From positions 46,171-110,170 of the forward strand of contig JAQBXK010000004.1 of the NCBI GenBank assembly GCA_027625145.1: DNA of 64,000 bases, in the 5' to 3' direction. The position numbers and the translations under genes are program-made. Of this stretch, positions 30,440-40,123 are shown piece after piece. The stretch is from Pseudomonadota bacterium (GTDB taxonomy: Bacteria; Pseudomonadota; Alphaproteobacteria; Puniceispirillales; Marisalimonadaceae). Below the pieces are notes generated by a model that was given only the letters and a program-made list of their open reading frames with translations, was not told the DNA's origin and did no database searches. Positions within the stretch are counted from its first letter, which is position 1; every line of letters begins with the position of its first letter.

Positions 30440-32347
30440 ATGAATAATATGAGCAATAAATTTGAAGCAGATACTGGTAAAATTCTGGATATAGTTATTA
30501 ACTCTCTATATTCTGAAAGAGAAATATTTTTACGAGAATTAGTTTCAAATGCATCAGATGCATTGGATAAAAGAAAATATCTAGGTTTAACAGATAAAAA
30601 AATTGAACTCTCTTCTGAATCATCAGAAATAAAGATTGAAGTAAATAGTAAGGAAAAAACATTAACTATTTCTGATAATGGGATAGGAATGAATGAAGAG
30701 GATTTAAAATCTTCTCTTGGAACTATTGCTAGATCAGGTACTAAAGCATTTTTAGAACAAATGTCAGAAAATAGTAAAGACAAAAAACCTGATATGTCCT
30801 TAATAGGACAATTTGGAGTAGGTTTTTATGCTTCATTTATGGTAGCGGATAGTGTTGAAGTTTTATCAAAAAAAGCAGGCGAAGAAGATGCTTGGAAATG
30901 GACATCTGATGGTAAAACCGGATTTGATTTAGAAAAAACTGAAAAAGAAAAGGCAGGAACCTCTATCAAATTATATTTGAAAAAAGATGCAAAAGAATTT
31001 TTAGAAGAAACCAGAGTTCAATTTATAGTAAGAAAATATTCAGATCACATTTCTTATCCAGTAAAATTTATTGAAATTGATAAAAAAGAATCTGAAGAAA
31101 AGGTTCTTAACGAAGCCTCTGCTCTTTGGACAAGACCATCAAAAGATATTAAAGAAGAACAATACCAAGAATTTTTTTCACACATTGGTGCTGGTTTTGG
31201 AAAACCCTTGCTAACAATGCATAATAAAACTGAAGGTACAATCAGTTATACAAACCTTATATGCATTCCTTCGACTAGACCTTTTGACTTATTTAATCCT
31301 GATAGAAAGTCATCTCTAAAACTTTATATAAATAGAGTTTTTATTACAGATAAGTGTGATGCCTTAGTTCCAAGCTATCTTAGATTTATTAAAGGTTTAG
31401 TAGACACCCAGGATATTGATCTTAATGTAAGCCGAGAGATGTTACAAAATAATCCTGCTGTTTCTAAAATAAGCAAATCATTAGTGGGTAAAATATTAAG
31501 AGAACTTAAAAAAGTAAGTGAAAAAAATATTGATGGTTACAAAGACTTTTGGAAAGAATACGGTGCTGTTTTAAAAGAAGGTTTATATGAAGATTCAGAA
31601 AGAAAAGAATTATTATTAGATTTATGTAGATTTGTTACTAATGAAACTGATGATTTTATATCCTTATCAGAATATTTAGAAAAAATGCCAGAGTCTCAAA
31701 AAGATATTTATTATATTGCATCAGAGACAAGTGCTCAAGCTAAAGCTAGCCCTCATCTAGAAGGGTTTAAATCTAAAAATATTCCTGTTTTAATAATGAC
31801 AGACGCCATTGATCAGTTTTGGCTACCAATGATAGGGTCTTTTAAAGATAAAAAATTTGTTTCTATTACACAAGGTCAGATAAATCTTGATGATTTAGAT
31901 GCAAAAAATAAAGATAATAAGAATGAAGATACGGATAAAAAAGATAAAAAAGATAAAAAAAATAAAGAATTTATTGATTTGATTGCTCAAATGAAAGTTG
32001 TTTTGGGAGATCAAGTTAAAGATATTAGATTGTCTTCAAAGTTAACAGATAGCCCCGTTTGCTTGGTTGCGGATGATGGTGATATGGATATAGCGATGGA
32101 ACAACTTATGGCTCAAAGGGATACTAATTACAAAGGAGCTCCGAGGATTTTAGAAATCAACGGTGATCATTCTTTAATTAAAAATATGAAATCTTTATTA
32201 AGTAAAAAAGAAAATAGTGACTTAATCAGTGATGCTGGAACACTCCTTTTTGAACAAGCAAGATTAATGGAAGGAAAAATGCCTTCTGATCCTGGGCAAT
32301 TTAGTAAAATAATGAACCAGTTTTTATTAAAAGTTATTAAAGATTAA
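30440..32347 (+). CDS. htpG: Molecular chaperone HtpG (Hsp90)
   Basis: 635 residues, normal. N-terminal GHKL ATPase motifs: ELVSNASDALDK with the catalytic Glu/Asn helix, ISDNGIGMNEEDL, and GQFGVGFYASFMVAD. The middle domain shows LYINRVFITD and LNVSREMLQ. Before the dimerisation domain there is a very charged Lys/Asp/Asn stretch, about residues 490-512, unusually rich in lysine. It is transcribed away from the dehydrogenase upstream and preceded by a heat-shock-type promoter. Confidence 0.97.
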   Translation: MNNMSNKFEADTGKILDIVINSLYSEREIFLRELVSNASDALDKRKYLGLTDKKIELSSESSEIKIEVNSKEKTLTISDNGIGMNEEDLKSSLGTIARSGTKAFLEQMSENSKDKKPDMSLIGQFGVGFYASFMVADSVEVLSKKAGEEDAWKWTSDGKTGFDLEKTEKEKAGTSIKLYLKKDAKEFLEETRVQFIVRKYSDHISYPVKFIEIDKKESEEKVLNEASALWTRPSKDIKEEQYQEFFSHIGAGFGKPLLTMHNKTEGTISYTNLICIPSTRPFDLFNPDRKSSLKLYINRVFITDKCDALVPSYLRFIKGLVDTQDIDLNVSREMLQNNPAVSKISKSLVGKILRELKKVSEKNIDGYKDFWKEYGAVLKEGLYEDSERKELLLDLCRFVTNETDDFISLSEYLEKMPESQKDIYYIASETSAQAKASPHLEGFKSKNIPVLIMTDAIDQFWLPMIGSFKDKKFVSITQGQINLDDLDAKNKDNKNEDTDKKDKKDKKNKEFIDLIAQMKVVLGDQVKDIRLSSKLTDSPVCLVADDGDMDIAMEQLMAQRDTNYKGAPRILEINGDHSLIKNMKSLLSKKENSDLISDAGTLLFEQARLMEGKMPSDPGQFSKIMNQFLLKVIKD

Positions 32348-32371
32348 AATTATTTTAATGTTTATAGATGT

Positions 32372-33601
32372 TTATTTTTTAAGATAAAAATATAAACTTG
32401 TTGAAATAAGAAAAAATAATCCAAAGAATACATTAATTTGAATTGCTTTTTCTACAGGTATTAAATTTATTATCCAAGATAAATTTATAAGCCCTAAAGG
32501 GGCTGTTCCAATACAAGTAGCTAATATACCAAAATTATTTCCTTTGGAAGTTGAGGAAGCTTGATAAACTAATGCTCCTTGCATGGTGCTAAAACCCGAT
32601 AAAAAAATGCCACCAAATGTTAGGCTAATAAAAGCTAATAATAAACTTGGTGATAATGAAAACATAAACATGCCTATAAAAAATCCAACTGTACCAGTTA
32701 CAAATATAGGAACTAAATATTTTTGTGGAGAAATATTTCCAATAATTAGAGCTCCAATTAGAGCTCCAAAACCTTCAGAAGAGGCTAGTATTCCTATATT
32801 AATTTCAGATAAAATCAATTTTTCTCTTCCTAAAATAGGTATTAATGAAACTAATGGAAATCCAAAAATATTAAAAATAAGTGTTATTATTAATACTAAT
32901 CTTAAGCTTAATAGGTTATATGCATTTTTACCTGTTATTAGTATTTCTTTTAATAGCCCATGAGCCCAATGAGGCTTTAGCTCTTTTCTGTTGCTGACTA
33001 ACGAAGATAAATTGATATTATGTTTTTTTAGTTTTTTAAACTTTATAATTAATAATAATGCTATTATATACATAGCTAGTTGAAGTATAAAAATGCCTTC
33101 TAATCCAATATAAGTATATATGGCTCCAGCACATAATGGTCCAATAAGCCTAGTGGCATTGTTTGACAGTGTCTCCATAGCTAAAGATGAGCTTAGTAAA
33201 CTTTTATTCACATAATCTACTAACACTCTTCTTCGGACAGCAAGATCTACAACCCAAGTAATGCCATTTGTAAAAGCAAGAACAAAAGCAAAAACTAAGT
33301 TAAAGTTTCCTGTAAGAACAAGTAAAATTGAAATTCCAGTTATAAGATTGGATAAACTGTAAATGGTTTGAATAACTAAAATGGGAGAAACTCGCTCTGA
33401 AATTGTTCCGATAATAATTCCAAAAAGGCTCATTGGAACCATTCGTGCTGCAAAAATTATAGTTACGAAGTAAGGTAATCCTAATTCTTGCATAACGTAT
33501 AGACTTAAGGCTAAAAACTCCATTGCTCTTGCAATGCCAGTCATACATCCCGCACTCCATAGGATACTAAAATCTTTATTTTCAAAACATTTTTTAATCA
33601 T
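32372..33601 (-). CDS. MFS transporter
   Basis: 409 residues with about twelve hydrophobic helices, ending in a short YFYLKK tail. The MFS loop 2-3 region (IGTISERVSPILVIQ) and the layout resemble the MFS_3 / transmembrane secretion effector group that includes enterobactin exporters; the substrate is unknown. It converges on htpG and starts 8 bases after the VOC gene, so the two form a minus-strand pair. Confidence 0.8.
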   Translation of the reverse strand: MIKKCFENKDFSILWSAGCMTGIARAMEFLALSLYVMQELGLPYFVTIIFAARMVPMSLFGIIIGTISERVSPILVIQTIYSLSNLITGISILLVLTGNFNLVFAFVLAFTNGITWVVDLAVRRRVLVDYVNKSLLSSSLAMETLSNNATRLIGPLCAGAIYTYIGLEGIFILQLAMYIIALLLIIKFKKLKKHNINLSSLVSNRKELKPHWAHGLLKEILITGKNAYNLLSLRLVLIITLIFNIFGFPLVSLIPILGREKLILSEINIGILASSEGFGALIGALIIGNISPQKYLVPIFVTGTVGFFIGMFMFSLSPSLLLAFISLTFGGIFLSGFSTMQGALVYQASSTSKGNNFGILATCIGTAPLGLINLSWIINLIPVEKAIQINVFFGLFFLISTSLYFYLKK

Positions 33602-33609
33602 TTTAATAT

Positions 33610-34026
33610 TTAAATTATCTTCTGATGAACTTCGATAACATTACCTTCAGGGTCATGAAAAAATATTTGATGCCATTCTTTGGCAAAAGTAGTTCCATAA
33701 TCTGAATAAGGTATGCCTTCTTTTTTTAATTTACTAATAAATAATTCTATATTATCAGTTCTAAAAGCTATATGACCTTTATCAATGGGATTAATGGTAT
33801 GATTGTTTTTAAATGCCACATTTAAATCACGTTCTGCTAAATGTATTTCTATTTTTTTTTCAGTTACAAAATTAATTTTTCCACTATATCCACTATCTTT
33901 AGTTTCTTCTGTTCTAGGAAAATTTTCGATTGGAATACTATCCATTTCAAGTATATTGGTATAAAATTTATTCATGCTGTCTACATCTTTGGAAACAAAA
34001 TTTATGTGATGAAATTCTAACTTCAT
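33610..34026 (-). CDS. VOC (glyoxalase/bleomycin resistance) superfamily protein
   Basis: 138 residues, two beta-alpha-beta-beta-beta repeats. Candidate metal ligands: His in LEFHHINFVSK, Glu/His in IEIHLAERD, His in KGHIAFRTDN and Glu in NVIEVHQ. Such small proteins include lactoylglutathione lyases, dioxygenases and drug-binding proteins; I cannot choose. It is upstream of, and probably transcribed with, the MFS exporter, so a role in tolerance to a small molecule is possible, as inference. Confidence 0.8.
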   Translation of the reverse strand: MKLEFHHINFVSKDVDSMNKFYTNILEMDSIPIENFPRTEETKDSGYSGKINFVTEKKIEIHLAERDLNVAFKNNHTINPIDKGHIAFRTDNIELFISKLKKEGIPYSDYGTTFAKEWHQIFFHDPEGNVIEVHQKII

Positions 34027-34133
34027 GAGATTCTCCAGATGACTAAAATGCTAAAATTATTATTTTTTAGTATTTAATATTATTAAAAAAGTTGAAACAA
34101 GCTATAATAAATAAAATTTTAAAAGGAAAAAAT

Positions 34134-35324
34134 ATGCCAGATACAACATTACAAGCAAACGATATGGAAACTCAAGAAATAATAATTAATGAAGTAAGAG
34201 ATTCAGTTTCTAAGTTATGTAGTGATTTTCAAGGAGAGTATTGGCGTAAGTTAGATAGAGAGCAAGCGTATCCAACAGACTTTGTAAAAGCGCTTACAGA
34301 TGCAGGGTTTTTAGGAGCATTAATACCTGAAGAGTATGGGGGTGTTGGTTTAGGAATGGTTGCTGCTTCTGTTATATTAGAAGAAATTCATCATCAAGGA
34401 TGTAATGCAGGAGCTTGTCATGCTCAGATGTATACCATGGGAACTGTTTTAAGGCATGGGTCAGATGAACAAAAAAAAGAATATTTACCAAAAATTGCTG
34501 ATGGAAGTTTGAGATTACAAGCTTTTGGTGTAACCGAACCAACAAGTGGCACAGATACTACAAGTCTAAGAACGGTTGCAGTTCGTGATGGGGATGAATA
34601 CGTTATCAATGGTCAAAAAATATGGACAAGCAGGGCGGAACATTCAGATTTAATGTTATTATTAGCCAGAACCACTCCATTAAATCAAGTTTCAAAAAAA
34701 ACCGAAGGTTTATCAGTATTTTTATTAGATATGAGAGCGGCAAAAGGTAATGGATTAACAATTCGTCCAATTAGAACTATGATGAACCACTCCACGACTG
34801 AAGTTTTTTTTGATAATCTTAGAATACCGGCCTCTAACCTTGTTGGTGAAGAAGGAAAAGGTTTTAAATATATATTATCAGGGATGAATGCTGAGAGAAT
34901 ATTAATTGCAGCAGAATGTATAGGTGATGCAAAATGGTTTACGAAAAAATCTACTAATTACGCTAACGAAAGAAAAGTTTTTGGCAGACCCATTGGACAA
35001 AATCAAGGAATTCAATTTCCTATTGCAAAAGCCTACGCTCAAATGAAAGCTGCTGAATTAATGGTTTATCATGCTGCCAAGTTGTACGAAGCAGGAAAAC
35101 CTATTGGTGAAGAAGCCAATACTGCAAAGCTACTTGCAGCTGATGCGTCTTGGGCCGCAGCAGAAGCCTGTGTTCAAACGCATGGAGGTTTTGGTTTTGC
35201 TGAAGAATATGATGTGGAAAGAAAATTTAGAGAAGCTAGATTATATCAAGTGGCTCCAATATCAACAAATCTAATACTGTCATATTTATCTGAGCATGTT
35301 TTGGGAATGCCCAGATCTTATTAA
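34134..35324 (+). CDS. Acyl-CoA dehydrogenase family protein
   Basis: 396 residues. The FAD-dependent acyl-CoA dehydrogenase fold is clear: LIPEEYGGVGLG near residue 67, the flavin and substrate loop AFGVTEPTSGTDTTS near 130, NGQKIWTSRAEHSD, the MNAERILIAAECIGD helix, and QTHGGFGFAEEYDVERKFREAR near the C-terminus. Substrate chain is unknown. A TTG start 42 bases upstream is open but lacks a ribosome site; AAAAGGAAAA stands before the chosen ATG. It diverges from the VOC-MFS pair. Confidence 0.9.
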   Translation: MPDTTLQANDMETQEIIINEVRDSVSKLCSDFQGEYWRKLDREQAYPTDFVKALTDAGFLGALIPEEYGGVGLGMVAASVILEEIHHQGCNAGACHAQMYTMGTVLRHGSDEQKKEYLPKIADGSLRLQAFGVTEPTSGTDTTSLRTVAVRDGDEYVINGQKIWTSRAEHSDLMLLLARTTPLNQVSKKTEGLSVFLLDMRAAKGNGLTIRPIRTMMNHSTTEVFFDNLRIPASNLVGEEGKGFKYILSGMNAERILIAAECIGDAKWFTKKSTNYANERKVFGRPIGQNQGIQFPIAKAYAQMKAAELMVYHAAKLYEAGKPIGEEANTAKLLAADASWAAAEACVQTHGGFGFAEEYDVERKFREARLYQVAPISTNLILSYLSEHVLGMPRSY

Positions 35325-35335
35325 TGGGTTAGTTT

Positions 35336-36358
35336 TTAACTTTTAGATTTAAAATTATTAATATTCCATAGTAAGATTTCTGATGTATTAATATTAGCTA
35401 GAAATTCAAACCCTGATGTTTTTTTATTTATTTCTTCAGAAAGTGCCTTTGCAATGGGATTATTATAATTTGCTTTAACAATTACCCAACTTTCTTTGTT
35501 TTTATTAGAGCCAATTGAAGAAATTGATAATATTAATCCATTTTTTGTTTCAAATATTATAGTTGGTGATTTATTAATATTATTGTAATTAGATTTTCTT
35601 ACATCATAAAAATAAAAACCGTTAATTACTTCTCTAACTTGATTTAATTTAATTTCGTCAATTTCTGAAATATCTACCTTTGGATAAGTTAATTTTAAAG
35701 ATTTTTCTAATGATTGGATTTCAAAAACTTTATTTTGATTGATAAGTTTAGCGCTTTTAAAATCTTCATTTTGTATAGTAAACAGTAAACTTTCAAACCA
35801 GTCAGATTTACTTGAAGGCATTCTAATAGCGCCCTTTAGAAGATAACTTTGATCTTCATTTGACATTCTTGCAAATTGGCCACCACTTAATCCACCAACA
35901 CTTGGATCAGTTTTGCCAAACAATATAGAAGTATAAATTGTACCGTCTTTTTTCTTAAGGGTTATTTTAGAAGCGTATCCATCACTCTCATCTTTACTAT
36001 TATTAAGTTCTGGAGATAATAAATTTAATTCAGAGTATCTTTTAGGATCGTTTGTTTTCTTTTCTTCAATTCTTAATAAGGAGAGACTTGTTATAAGATT
36101 TTCCCAAATCCCTTTTTTAAAAGGATAACCTGATTTAGAAATATAGTTGTTATCTTGCTTAATTAAATCAAGAGTATTATCAAAGCTTTCTATAGAAATA
36201 GTTTGAATATCATTAATGTTTTTTGTAAAATTATTTATAAAAGAATCACCCCTATTTTCAAAGACATAAGTTTGTTTATTAAAATTAATAGATAAAATTG
36301 TAAATAATGTGATTAAAAATGTTATAATTAATAAATTTAAAAACGTTTTAGTGTTCAT
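35336..36358 (-). CDS. DUF4340-type protein of a Gld-like ABC system
   Basis: 340 residues with one N-terminal membrane helix (residues about 8-26) and a long periplasmic-type region. Tandem beta-rich segments such as YTSILFGKTDPSVGG and SYLLKGAIRMPSSKSDW fit DUF4340 proteins, which are regularly encoded with GldG-like proteins. Fourth and last gene of the minus-strand operon; 33 bases separate it from the GldG-like gene. Its biochemical role is unknown. Confidence 0.75.
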   Translation of the reverse strand: MNTKTFLNLLIITFLITLFTILSINFNKQTYVFENRGDSFINNFTKNINDIQTISIESFDNTLDLIKQDNNYISKSGYPFKKGIWENLITSLSLLRIEEKKTNDPKRYSELNLLSPELNNSKDESDGYASKITLKKKDGTIYTSILFGKTDPSVGGLSGGQFARMSNEDQSYLLKGAIRMPSSKSDWFESLLFTIQNEDFKSAKLINQNKVFEIQSLEKSLKLTYPKVDISEIDEIKLNQVREVINGFYFYDVRKSNYNNINKSPTIIFETKNGLILSISSIGSNKNKESWVIVKANYNNPIAKALSEEINKKTSGFEFLANINTSEILLWNINNFKSKS

Positions 36359-36391
36359 AATGATTACCTAATTTTTTATTAAACATTTAAA

Positions 36392-38218
36392 TTAAACGGC
36401 TTTTCTTTTTCTTCTTAAGGAAATAATAAGAGCAAAACCAGCAAATAAGATTGGAAGAATTGCTACATTTATTGATATGAGCCACTTTTTCAATGATTCA
36501 ACATCTCTTCTTAAATCAAATTTAACGCTTCTAAGTTCAGATCTTGTTGACATCATTTCAGATCTAAAACCTTCAATGGCCGTAATTGTTTCAGGAGATA
36601 AAACGTCATTTTTATCATCATTATCCAGAGTTAAATTTCTTATTTTATCTTCCATACTTTTTAATTTTTTTGCTAACATTTGCTCTTGAATTAAAAATTT
36701 TTCTTCAGCTACTTTTTCTAACTCAATAATTTTTTCAAATGGACGGAAAGAAGTTCCTTTACCTCTAAGGTCAGACAAAGCTACTCCACCAATCATTTTT
36801 TCTATAATATTCAAAACAAAATCACCATTATTAGCAAACGCACCTCTTTGTGTTAGCCAGTTTCTGTCCATAAGCATATCAGCATCACCAACCAACAAGA
36901 TATTAGATTTGTTTTTAGATTTTAATAATTTTTTATTTTCGTTCTTTTCCGTACTATCACTAATAAAAGATGATTTTAAATTCGCCTTTATCCAACCAGC
37001 TAAAATTTGTTTTTCTTCTGTTATCTTAATATTTGATAATAAATCGCGAGGATCACTTTTAGGATTTCCTGCTTCTCCGGCATCACCAAGACCTGATTTT
37101 GAACTTGAAGTTATTATTGGATCAATGGTTACTCCATTAGCAGTAGATTTAAATGATCCTGCTGTAGTCATTACAATAGTACTTAGTTTTGATAAAGCTG
37201 CTTCAGATTGATTTAATCCATCTCCCCTTATATTTAGCCATGGATAATTTGTTACTTGTAAATCACGTCCATTTATATTTCTAGATATACGAAATCCATA
37301 TTCTGAATCTAGAACTGCTTTTTTGTCATCAAATTTAATTCCCCATGTATCTAGAAGTTTTTTAATATTCGATCTAGGGTTCATTGGTGGCATCCCTTGT
37401 TGCTTGCTGATTTCTGTTTCAGCATAAGGATCCAAAAATATTAAAGTAGGTCCACCATTTAAAATCCATTGGTCTATCATATTTAAATTGTCATCAGAAA
37501 GAAACTTTGGATGAATTATCATTAAAACTTTTGTATTTTTTGGCAATTCACTTATATTTTCGTTAACCATTTCAACTTGAAAAAGTTCTTTCATTTGTTT
37601 TAATATTTGTTGTTCAGGTTTGCCAATTCTTGAATCTGCTTGAAGACCTAAGTTATCTAAAATACTTATTATAGGTTTATTTGTTTGTCCTAATTCAGAT
37701 ATTAAACTAGATAAATCATATTCTAAAAAAGTTTCTCTTTCAGGAGAAAAAATAGCAATATTTTTTTGACCAGTCGTGGAGTTAGTGGCGGCTAAACCAA
37801 AATAAAGTGGATCAGACATCTCTGTTGCATTAAATGAGTTTATACCCATTCCAACAGCTCTGTCTTCAGCGTCAGAAAAAGGCTTAGGGTCAATGATTTC
37901 AAGTGTAACCCTTCCATTTGATAGGCTACTATAAGATTTAAGGATAGCTTCAACTCGGTTTGCATATGTTGATAACTGAGGAACTTCTTTAACAAGATTG
38001 CTTGAGATAAATAACCTCATATGTATAGGCTCTTTTAGATTTTGTAAAAGAGACCGTGTGCCATCTGACAATGAATATAATTTATTCTCTGTAAAATCAA
38101 TTTTAGATGAACTAAGTGAGTTATTTACAATTATGTTTATACTAAAAAATATAATGATACTAAATAGAATTGATAACTTAATAAGACTATTTATTTTAAG
38201 GTTATTAATTAATTTCAT
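36392..38218 (-). CDS. GldG-like ABC transporter auxiliary protein
   Basis: 608 residues. One N-terminal helix (about 13-35), a large extracytoplasmic region starting SSKIDFTENKLYSLSDGT, the GldG hallmark, then a coiled-coil stretch (about 505-575) and a C-terminal helix before RRKRKAV. In gliding Bacteroidetes GldG works with GldA and GldF; in Proteobacteria the same gene set occurs in non-gliding cells with undefined cargo. It starts 7 bases after the permease stop, so the operon is tight. Confidence 0.85.
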   Translation of the reverse strand: MKLINNLKINSLIKLSILFSIIIFFSINIIVNNSLSSSKIDFTENKLYSLSDGTRSLLQNLKEPIHMRLFISSNLVKEVPQLSTYANRVEAILKSYSSLSNGRVTLEIIDPKPFSDAEDRAVGMGINSFNATEMSDPLYFGLAATNSTTGQKNIAIFSPERETFLEYDLSSLISELGQTNKPIISILDNLGLQADSRIGKPEQQILKQMKELFQVEMVNENISELPKNTKVLMIIHPKFLSDDNLNMIDQWILNGGPTLIFLDPYAETEISKQQGMPPMNPRSNIKKLLDTWGIKFDDKKAVLDSEYGFRISRNINGRDLQVTNYPWLNIRGDGLNQSEAALSKLSTIVMTTAGSFKSTANGVTIDPIITSSSKSGLGDAGEAGNPKSDPRDLLSNIKITEEKQILAGWIKANLKSSFISDSTEKNENKKLLKSKNKSNILLVGDADMLMDRNWLTQRGAFANNGDFVLNIIEKMIGGVALSDLRGKGTSFRPFEKIIELEKVAEEKFLIQEQMLAKKLKSMEDKIRNLTLDNDDKNDVLSPETITAIEGFRSEMMSTRSELRSVKFDLRRDVESLKKWLISINVAILPILFAGFALIISLRRKRKAV

Positions 38219-38225
38219 ATTATCC

Positions 38226-38972
38226 TCAGTCAGTTTTTTTAATTTGAACTAGTTGGATATTTATCCAAAGACATAAAACAATCATTGAAACAAAAAATAA
38301 TAAAGTTGAAAAATCAAAAACACCCATCTGGATACGATTAAAATGAGAAAGAAAAGACATTGATCTAATTGTTTCTGTAATCCAAATGGGAGCCCAAGAT
38401 CTTACTGCTGATAAAACAAGCCCAAAGCCTGCCATAACTAAAATGAAACCACTAATTGAAGACAGAATAAATGCAATAACTTGATTTTTAGTTAAAGTAG
38501 ATAAACATGAAGTTAGAGCAAGAAAAGCTCCTGCCATCAACCAACTTCCAATATAAGATATAAAAATTACATTGTTATCAGGATTACCAAGGTAATTAAC
38601 AGTAATCCAGATTGGCATAGATAAAATAAGAGCAATAAGTGTAAATATCCAACTGGCAAAAAACTTACCAACAACTAATTGAGTATTAGTAACGGGTAGT
38701 GTTATTAAAAGCTCAATAGTCCCTGATCTTCTTTCTTCAGCCCATAATCGCATGCCAATTGCAGGCATTAAAATTAAAAATAACCAAGGATGCCAGGCAA
38801 AGAAAGCCGTTAAATCTGCCTGATCACGTTCAAAAAAACGACCTAGAAAGAAAGTCATTCCAGATGATAACGCTAAAAAAACTAAAAGAAAAATTGATGC
38901 TAATGGAGTTCTGAAATATCCTTTTAATTCTCTATCAAAGATTATAAATGTTTTTTTAAAATATGTATTCAT
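38226..38972 (-). CDS. ABC-2 type permease (GldF-like)
   Basis: 248 residues, six membrane helices. The segment RELKGYFRTPLASIFLLVFL at the N-terminus and PAIGMRLWAEERRSGTIELL near residue 80 are typical of ABC-2 permeases of the GldF/NosY group. It is the membrane partner of the ATPase encoded just upstream (27-base gap) and of the GldG-like protein. Confidence 0.9.
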   Translation of the reverse strand: MNTYFKKTFIIFDRELKGYFRTPLASIFLLVFLALSSGMTFFLGRFFERDQADLTAFFAWHPWLFLILMPAIGMRLWAEERRSGTIELLITLPVTNTQLVVGKFFASWIFTLIALILSMPIWITVNYLGNPDNNVIFISYIGSWLMAGAFLALTSCLSTLTKNQVIAFILSSISGFILVMAGFGLVLSAVRSWAPIWITETIRSMSFLSHFNRIQMGVFDFSTLLFFVSMIVLCLWINIQLVQIKKTD

Positions 38973-38999
38973 ATAATTTATCCAAAAAACTGTTGAGCT

Positions 39000-39950
39000 T
39001 TATTGTTGTTGAGTAATTTTTCGAAAAACATCATCTAAGTTAGATTTCAAAAAACCAGCTTCATTAATGTCTAATTTATATTTTTTTATTTCATTCATTA
39101 TTTTATTTAAATTTAATTTATTTTTTTCATCTTTAATTAAAATTTGGGTTTGATTTTTTTTATGACTTTCAATTTTAACTGTTTTATAATTCAAAGTAGA
39201 TTTTATATCGTTGATAATTTTTTTATCAATTATATTGGAAGTGATAATCGATACAAAATCACCTTCTAAAAATTTATTTACTAGATTTTCAGGTGTTTCA
39301 TTAGCAAGAATTTTTCCGTCAGCAATTATAATTGCACGAGAACATACTGCTTCTACTTCTTCTAAGATATGAGTTGATATAACAATAGCTTTATTCTGTG
39401 AAATATTTTTTATTAGATTTCTCATTTCATATTTTTGATTTGGATCCAACCCATCTGTTGGTTCGTCCAAGATAAGAATATCTGGATCATGTATTAAAGC
39501 CTGAGCAATTCCAACTCTTCTTTTAAAACCTTTAGATAAAGTTTCTATTGGTCTATTCCAAACCTCTTTTAAATTTATTTGCTCGGCCATATCAGATAAG
39601 CGAGACTTTAATAGCTTACTATTTTCTATGCCTCTCATTTTTCCAACAAAAGAAAGAAAATCAGAAACTTCCATATCAGAATAAGCAGGAGCACCTTCAG
39701 GTAAATATCCAATAAATTCTTTAGCTTTAAGAGGATTTTTTTGTAAATCAATATCACAAATTTCAATTGTACCTTTGTCTGGTTCAAGAAAACCTGTAAG
39801 CATTTTCATTGTAGTTGATTTCCCGGCACCATTTGGTCCTAGAAAACCTAACACTTCGCCACGTTTAACATCTAAATCTATATTATCTACAGCAATAAAA
39901 TCACCAAATGATTTTGTTAAGTTTTTTGCGGTTATTAATTTTAAAGACAA
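39000..39950 (-). CDS. ABC transporter ATP-binding protein (GldA-like)
   Basis: 316 residues: a full nucleotide-binding domain plus a C-terminal segment of about 90 residues as in GldA/CcmA-type subunits. Walker A is GPNGAGKST near residue 39, the signature is LSKGFKRRVGIAQA and Walker B is ILILDEPTDGLD. It starts with TTG; GGGGA lies about ten bases upstream. First gene of the ATPase-permease-GldG-DUF4340 operon, preceded by a 170-base AT-rich spacer in which I see no other gene. Confidence 0.92.
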   Translation of the reverse strand: MSLKLITAKNLTKSFGDFIAVDNIDLDVKRGEVLGFLGPNGAGKSTTMKMLTGFLEPDKGTIEICDIDLQKNPLKAKEFIGYLPEGAPAYSDMEVSDFLSFVGKMRGIENSKLLKSRLSDMAEQINLKEVWNRPIETLSKGFKRRVGIAQALIHDPDILILDEPTDGLDPNQKYEMRNLIKNISQNKAIVISTHILEEVEAVCSRAIIIADGKILANETPENLVNKFLEGDFVSIITSNIIDKKIINDIKSTLNYKTVKIESHKKNQTQILIKDEKNKLNLNKIMNEIKKYKLDINEAGFLKSNLDDVFRKITQQQ

Positions 39951-40123
39951 AGTTTACTATCCCCATAATAATTAATTTATATTAAATTACTTTAAATATT
40001 TGAGATGAATAATATTTAATTTTCAAATACGAAATTTTCAAGGTTTAATTTAATTAATTTTATACTTAATACTCTATTTTTTAAAAAAGAGCATTAATAA
40101 TATTTAATATAACCAAACTCTTT

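Noticed and set aside
31900..31980. Lysine/aspartate-rich repeat inside htpG as a low-complexity insertion or frameshift
   Set aside because: It lies at the usual charged linker before the C-terminal domain and the frame continues with normal HtpG sequence on both sides.
32343..32359. ATTAAAA/TTTTAAT hairpin after htpG
   Set aside because: Seven A-T pairs without a following T-run; too weak to call a terminator.
32583..32963. Plus-strand open frames inside the MFS, GldG-like and amidase genes
   Set aside because: They lie wholly antisense to well-supported genes and show no family motifs or ribosome sites.
40070..40095. AT-rich inverted repeat upstream of the Gld-type operon as a terminator
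   Set aside because: The arms are almost only A and T with one mismatch and no proper T-run; likely chance in this composition.
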